A stretch of 64,000 nt of DNA, taken from assembly GCA_020064725.1 (NCBI GenBank), contig JAGTWJ010000007.1:2356001-2420000 (forward strand), in the 5' to 3' direction. Positions 58,553 through 64,000 of this stretch are shown here, one piece after another. Below the pieces are notes generated by a model. That model ran no database searches, was not told the DNA's origin, and was given only the letters and a program-made list of their open reading frames with translations. How positions within the stretch are numbered: the first letter of the stretch is position 1; each line of letters opens with the position of its first letter. The DNA is from Drechslerella dactyloides (taxonomy: Eukaryota; Ascomycota; Orbiliomycetes; Orbiliales; Orbiliaceae). The translations under genes were made by a program, and so were the position numbers.

Positions 58553-61065
58553 ATGGTCAAACGGAAGCGCACCGCGCTCGAAAAGCAGACCAACCTGTAA
58601 GCCTTCATACCCTCTCTATGCCCTTCTATCAATCAGCGCTGACCAATACTATCGTGAACAGGCCGAGTCTGCAGAACCAGATCAGGCGAGACCCGCCGTC
58701 GTACCGCGACGACTTCCTCACGCAGTACCGCCACTACGAGTCCCAGCGCGACATCTTCCTCGCCCAGCCCGACGGCTACGACGCTGCGCCCTTCATCGAG
58801 CAGCTCGCCTTCATCACCCACACCGCCGACTGCTACCCCGCCGTCGCCGCCCGCTTCCCGACCGACCTCGCCGAGCTGCTCCTCCACCACCACAACTCCC
58901 TCCAGCCCGACCTGCGCGAGAAGCTCGTCCAGTGCCTCGTCCAGCTGCGCAACAAGGACGTCATCCCGTCCACCGCGTGCGTACAATATCACATCCATAT
59001 CTTGGGTTGGGGGTGTGCTGACATTGATTGTGGTAGTCTCCTGCAAACGCTCTTCCCCATCCTGACGACGACGAATTCAAAACACCTGCGCTCCCAGCTC
59101 TACCACTCCATCGTCTCCGACATCCGCGCAGCCAACGCCAAGACGAAAAACCACCGGCTCAACAAGACCGTCCAGGGCGTCCTCTTCAATGTCGTCGAAG
59201 CCGGCAAGCCCTCCCCCGATGCCGTCGTCGGCCTTTGGGCCGTCAAGCTCTCCCGCGAGCTATGGAAGCGCGGCGTTTGGGACGACGCTCGCACCGTCGA
59301 GATCATCAAGGAGGCTAGCCTTAGCGCCAACGCCAAGGTCATGAGCGGTGGCGTCCGCTTCTTCCTCGGCGTCGACAAGGAGAAGGAGGAGATGGACGAG
59401 ACCGACGATGACGAGGACTACACCGAGTCTCTCGGAAAACTGCGCCACCAGGCCGGCGTCAACAAGAAGACCAAGAAGAAGCAGACCCAGATGGACCGCG
59501 CCATCGATAAGCTCAAGAAGGTACGTCACCAAATCACCTCTACCGTAGAACGCCGCTAACGAACTCGCAGAAAGAGAAGAATAAGCACAAGGCGTCGCCG
59601 CTCAACTTCTCCGCGCTACACCTGCTGCACGACCCGCAGGGCTTCGCGGAGAGTCTCTACTCGATGCACCTCGCCAAGAATAACAACAAGCTGTCGATGG
59701 AGCAGAAGCTGCTCGTGCTGCAGCTTGTCTCCCGCCTCATCGGCCTGCACAAGCTGACCGTCATCGGCATCTACTCCTACCTCCTCAAGTGTGTCCCCCT
59801 CCCCGTATACATCCACTTCCACCGTCGACTAATGTGCGTGGACTAGGTATTTAACCCCCCGCCAGCGCGAGGTCACCCGCTTCCTCGTCGCCGCAGCGCA
59901 GGCGACGCACGACCATGTGCCCCCGGACCTCCTCGAGCCCATCATCCGCAAAATCGCCGACGAATTCGTCTCCGAGGGCGTCGCCGGCGAAGTCGCAACC
60001 GCAGGCCTCAACAGCATCCGCGAAATCTGCGCCCGCCAGCCGCTCGCCATGAGCGACGGCCTCCTGCAGGACTTGACAGCCTACAAGGGGTCCAAAGATA
60101 AGGGCGTCATGATGGCCGCCCGCAGCCTCATCGGGCTGTACCGCGACGTCGCGCCAGAGCTGCTCAAGCGCCGGGACCGCGGCAAGACGGCGACGATGGA
60201 AATGAAGACGCGCGACAAGCTGCGCTTCGGCGAGGAGGCGCCCGGCACGATCGAGGGACTCGACCTGCTCGAGAAATGGTACGAGGAGCAGAAGCAGAAC
60301 AAGACAGAGGAGGGTGGAGACGGGGCGGATGGTGATGTTGACGACGACCAGGCGTGGGAAGGGTGGGATGTCGAGAGCGACAGCGACGAGTCCGGCAGCT
60401 GGATCGCGGTCGCGAGCGACGACGAAAACGACATTGAAATCAGCGACTCCGAGGACGACAAGCCGTCGACGAAGAGCAAGAAGGCGAAGGCGGGTGCCCC
60501 TACTGAAGGCGACAGCGCGGAACCTCCCGACTCCGCCGCCACAGATGGGATCATGAGTCTCGCAACAACAAAGGTAACCATCCCGCCGTCGCCGACGTGA
60601 ACACGCAAGCTAACCACCACAAAGATCCTGACACCAGCAGACCTGGCAAACCTCGCCAAGATGCGTGCAACAGCCGACCTCCAAAAAGCCTCCTCCAAAA
60701 TCCCATCCCTGTACGTCCCTATAAACCTCTCCCTCCCTCCCTCCACACAAACTAACAAATCCAACAGCCGCAACGAAGACGAAGTCGACACAAGCATAAT
60801 AGAAGGGCCCAAAACCCGCGGCAAATCCGACAAAGAAGCCCGCCTAGCAGCCGTCCTCGAAGGCCGCGAAGGCCGCGAAAAATACTCCTCGAAACGCGGA
60901 AAAGCGCTGTCCGAAAAACCCCACAGCACAACCAACAAGGAAAAGGCGCGCAAGAAAAACTTCATGATGACGCTCGGACAGGCGAAGAAGAAGCAGAAGC
61001 GCAGTCTTATCGAGCATCGGCGGATCCTCAAGGCGCACGTCGAGCGGCAGAAGAAAGGGAAGTGA
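58553..61065 (+). CDS. SDA1: Sda1, 60S ribosome biogenesis factor
   Basis: Exons 58553-58596, 58662-58976, 59037-59520, 59571-59788, 59847-60573, 60625-60710 and 60768-61065 give 723 residues, the usual Sda1 length. The conserved N-terminal NUC130-type region begins LPSLQNQIRRDPPSYRDDF and includes LVQCLVQLRNK. The middle has the ASPLNFSALHLLHDPQGFAE and YLTPRQREVTRFLVAAAQ blocks. An acidic stretch (EGWDVESDSDESGSW) precedes the conserved ILTPADLANLAKMR, and the C-terminus ends in a basic cluster (KARKKNFMMTLGQAKKKQKR). Sda1 acts in nuclear pre-60S maturation and export; in yeast it also affects actin organisation and G1. The gene is very G+C-rich at third positions. A 329-codon antisense frame is a shadow. 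Confidence 0.96.
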
Positions 61066-61310
61066 AGCATCCATCTTGTATTATATTAGCATATTGTACT
61101 ATATTTTCGATAAAATACAGAGTCGATACCCAGTTAGGCCTTGTTGGTAGATGATACAATATAATATAAAAGTTAATCTAGATAAATACATATGTTACGG
61201 CCGCAGGAGCGAGCGTCCAACCTGTATAAAGTAAACATCCACCCACCATGATAACCCTCTTCTGACATGAAATAGCGAACATCATCATTAACAAGAATTC
61301 ACGGATATCC

Positions 61311-61975
61311 CCATATACTCCAAGACCTCAAGCCTTGTGGCCCGCCCTTCAAGTCCCCAGTTGTACCATGTAGGAAAAGAAAGACGGACTGGCTAACCTT
61401 GAATCGGTGCCCACCATATCCTCGAGGACCTCAAAACTCGTAAAAAGCCCAGCCAACTTCCCAGTCGCACCGTGTAGGAAAGACAAGTGAAGCTCAAACC
61501 TATTCAAATATTTCTCCACCATACCCTGTGACATCAAAGCTTTTTCGCCCCGAAGCGTATATATCCCACTTTTACCATGAGTAAGGAAAGACAGTACAGA
61601 CTTGAACCAACTATTCCACCATAAGTAATGCCTTGAAGATCCTCGACAGACCGCATTCTAGCCCAGTTACCTTTCTCAGCATGGATCGAGCAGAGAGAGA
61701 AGCTGGATCCGTGTCGACGTCTTCCCCCATATATACCCTGGGACTTCGAAACTTTTACATCGCCAGCGTATATACCCCGTTGCAACATGAGTAAGGAAAG
61801 GCAGGGCAATCTTCGACTGACCGTTCTACCATATCCTCTGAGACCTCGAAGCTTTTGACCAGCCCGTATTACACCCTGCTTCGACTCGACATGAAGCCAG
61901 GAGAGGTAGCGTAGGTTTTTCATGAATTGCGTATTTGTTGCTGTCCATATCATTTAAGGCCTCGAAGCTCTTTGC
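61311..61975. repeat. Degenerate tandem repeat B, about 103-bp period
   Basis: A unit beginning near CCATATCCTCTGAGACCTCGAAG and containing ACCATGAGTAAGGAAAG recurs about seven times. The GACCTCGAAG-type landmark is at about 61323, 61427, 61530, 61629, 61741, 61842 and 61959, giving spacings of 104, 103, 99, 112, 101 and 117 bases. A weaker partial copy may lie at about 61230. The period is not a multiple of three, and frames are broken, so it is non-coding. Confidence 0.75.
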
Positions 61976-62810
61976 GGTATGCAATACAATCGAGTCCACC
62001 TCGCGTCACCGCGTGACCAGCATCGAAACCCCTTGTACCCGGTGTGTTGTAGTCAGTTTTGTGCTCATCGATTAGTTCTAGTTCTTCGAGGCGGCTGTTG
62101 GTCTGCTTTTCGAGAGGGCAGTCTAGAAGCATGGCTGACTCTTATGTGCTTGAGGAGTTGTACATGTAGCTGGAATTGCTACCATCGGCTGCGAGAACAG
62201 ATGCCAGCGGGTCGACTGATGCTGCTGGTTTGATGCGGGAGTCAGGCCACCACATAAGTCGCCACCCAGCAGACCGGCCGATCAAGCAGGCGCATGTGTT
62301 TTGGTGTCCCTGTTGACACTCTTACCGAGTATGTTATAACTAAAGAACATGCGTTTCGGTCTGACGATGTTCTACTCAAGTCAGTCCCCGAACTGGGATC
62401 TCAAGATCTCCCTCTATCATATCGAATCAGGGGATTACATACCCGAATAAAGCCATCACTCGAAAGACGTTCTGGTTGAATTCATAAAGCGCTGGCCCAA
62501 GTAGTCTCCATTCCATTCTGATACGAACGTGTCTCAGGTGCATATTTCTGGGATTCCAGCCCTGGAAATATGACTCGAGCCGGCGAAAATCCATTCATCA
62601 GGCGTCAGTGAACTAACTTCCTCCCGTATATATAGAAGACAGCCATTGCGATATCGTGTGGTCCTTTGGCAGCCCGAACCAAGCCCATGGCTACCGAGCA
62701 TCCAGTTCATCACGTCAGTATAAACAGCATGCATTGAAGGAGAGAATATATAAAAAGGTATTCGGCTCGCGTCTTGTCGTAGATGATGCGTATGCATTGG
62801 CTGTGCCTGG

Positions 62811-64000
62811 TGGCCATGGCAGTGGTGACCTCAAACTTCGATGGGCACTAACCAGGCATCGGTTTGTGAATTCTGAAGGTCTTCCCATAATCTATCGATG
62901 CATTGAGCAGAAAATACGAAAGTTTGGATCGCCTCTCCTTCGGAACGTGGTGATATGCGACAGACCAAAAATTTTTTAGGTGTCCCAGGTATGACTTTTG
63001 CCCAGGAAAGCCTCGTAAGGCGTTTTGTCCCCTAACGCCTTCGTGAAGGAGCAGTTTTTGATGTGCGTAGCCGTTAGGAGCGCCTCGACATTTTATCTTT
63101 CCAAGAGTCATAGCCGCATCCCTTTTCTTCGGGAATGCTCGAGTACAGGTCGACGAAACTTGCGACTCCTGCCCTTCGAAGTTCAAGTAGCGCGGATTTG
63201 CTGTGGCTGTAGTCCATGGCAGCGGTATTCTCGGACTTCGGTATGTACGCTGGACATTGGCTTAGAAAATCCCCAAAGTTCTGTGCATGTACGAGTCGGC
63301 CGGTGCTTTGGCTTTTGCCCCACTGGAATATGGTAAATTGACGACCCAACCCCACCATAGGATGTAGTTCGGCTCAGTTGTGATTTCGGTCCATGGCAGC
63401 GGGGTAATCTCGAAATTTGATGTGTATGCTAAGCATTTGCTTGCGGAAGCTTGTATTGAGTTCCCGGACGTACCAATGCGAATGCCCTGTCATCCCGCGC
63501 TAGTAGAGTCGAATATATAGCAACTTAGTATAAAAAATCACATCAACTTTCCCAGCCGAAATGGAAAAAACCCTGGTAGTCATAGTGTTAGAGCTTGTGG
63601 ATCTACCGTTCGCGACGCTCCTCCCGCCTCGTGTAGTTTGTCGTCAACGAGGCTTAGTTGAGAGATCTGTGGAAGTGTTGTCGGTGCCGTGGCTTTGGTC
63701 CCGGCCGGAATACAACAAAGCTTATATCTCATGCCTTTTGTAATTTGTAGTCCGGATCGGCTGTGGCTGTGGTGGCAGTGGTAATCTCGAATTGATTGGC
63801 TAATTGGGATACCCGCTGCGGCCATATCTTCCGTTCGTGTTTATAACTGGCGATATACGCATCAGTTTCGAGTCTTGATCAAGCCATCACTCCGATGGGT
63901 ACCATGGCCATGATTCGGCTTGTGAAATTGAAACCTCTTTGCAAGTCTGCTGAGACTTTTGACTTTGGTCCATGGGTCGGCTGTAATTGCGATAGCGGTG
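62811..64000. repeat. Degenerate repeat C, about 180-200-bp period, running off the edge
   Basis: A landmark related to GTCCATGGCAGCGGTAATCT recurs at about 62813, 63212, 63389, 63767 and 63967, often preceded by CGGCTGTGGCTGT. A second landmark (GGTGCTTTGGCTTTGGCCCC-like) appears at about 63301 and 63685. Spacings of about 178, 378 and 200 fit one unit of 180-200 bases with some copies too diverged to see. The tract continues past the window. Confidence 0.65.

Larger units (their letters stand above)
61066..64000. other. Gene-free right end with two degenerate repeat tracts
   Basis: After the SDA1 3' region there is no frame with recognisable features up to the window edge. Two separate degenerate repeat tracts, described below, fill much of it. 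Confidence 0.5.

Noticed and set aside
60081..61070. 329-codon antisense frame over the 3' half of SDA1
   Set aside because: It is Ser/Leu/Arg-rich shadow of G+C-rich SDA1 coding sequence and crosses its introns. SDA1 on the other strand is certain.

Overview
The window looks like nuclear chromosomal DNA of a filamentous ascomycete (Pezizomycotina). Genes carry many short GT-AG introns (45-148 nt) with fungal branch sites (CTAAC, CTAAT, CTGAC). The gene set is fungal: Ubc6, Dml1/Misato, Sda1, Trf4-type poly(A) polymerase, tRNase Z, PPR protein, Thr/Pro-rich GPI protein. The left edge is an extremely A+T-rich block carrying a transposon remnant damaged in the way repeat-induced point mutation (RIP) damages DNA. 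I cannot name the species.

Layout. 1-1620: A+T-rich, RIP-like tract with a broken Fot1/pogo transposase on the minus strand. 1944-8037: two minus-strand RNA-related genes, tRNase Z and a mitochondrial PPR protein. 8561-15033: a 13-exon histidine phosphatase and a Trf4/Pap2-type nucleotidyltransferase. 15345-16688: an unrecognised protein. 16689-20149: gene-poor. 20150-21063: ER-anchored Ubc6. 21064-25990: the longest gene-poor stretch, upstream of a 1307-residue disordered protein (25991-29914). 30749-36110: minus-strand run of an AcpS/Ppt2-type transferase, an RRM protein with an acidic tract (Nop8-like) and an unrecognised Ser-rich protein. 36821-40831: an APH-like kinase and a coiled-coil protein. 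42281-47480: a 12-exon Hsp70-like ATPase and a 7-exon Dml1. 49079-50900: a secreted, repeat-rich, probably GPI-anchored wall protein. 53626-55355: a secreted choice-of-anchor-B-type protein. 58553-61065: Sda1. The last 3 kb hold no gene.

I rebuilt multi-exon genes by joining frames at GT-AG sites; every joined model keeps frame and closes at a stop. Several genes (histidine phosphatase, Hsp70-like, Dml1, Sda1, choice-of-anchor-B) are visible only after splicing.

Most genes are housekeeping: RNA processing and ribosome biogenesis (tRNase Z, Trf4, Nop8-like, Sda1), mitochondrial function (PPR, Ppt2, Dml1) and ER-associated degradation (Ubc6). I see no biosynthetic cluster, operon-like system or CRISPR. 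The least explained material is three separate, strongly degenerate long-unit tandem repeat tracts (about 55.86-57.15, 61.31-61.98 and 62.81-64.0 kb) around SDA1, the RIP-damaged transposon, and the large gene-poor intervals.
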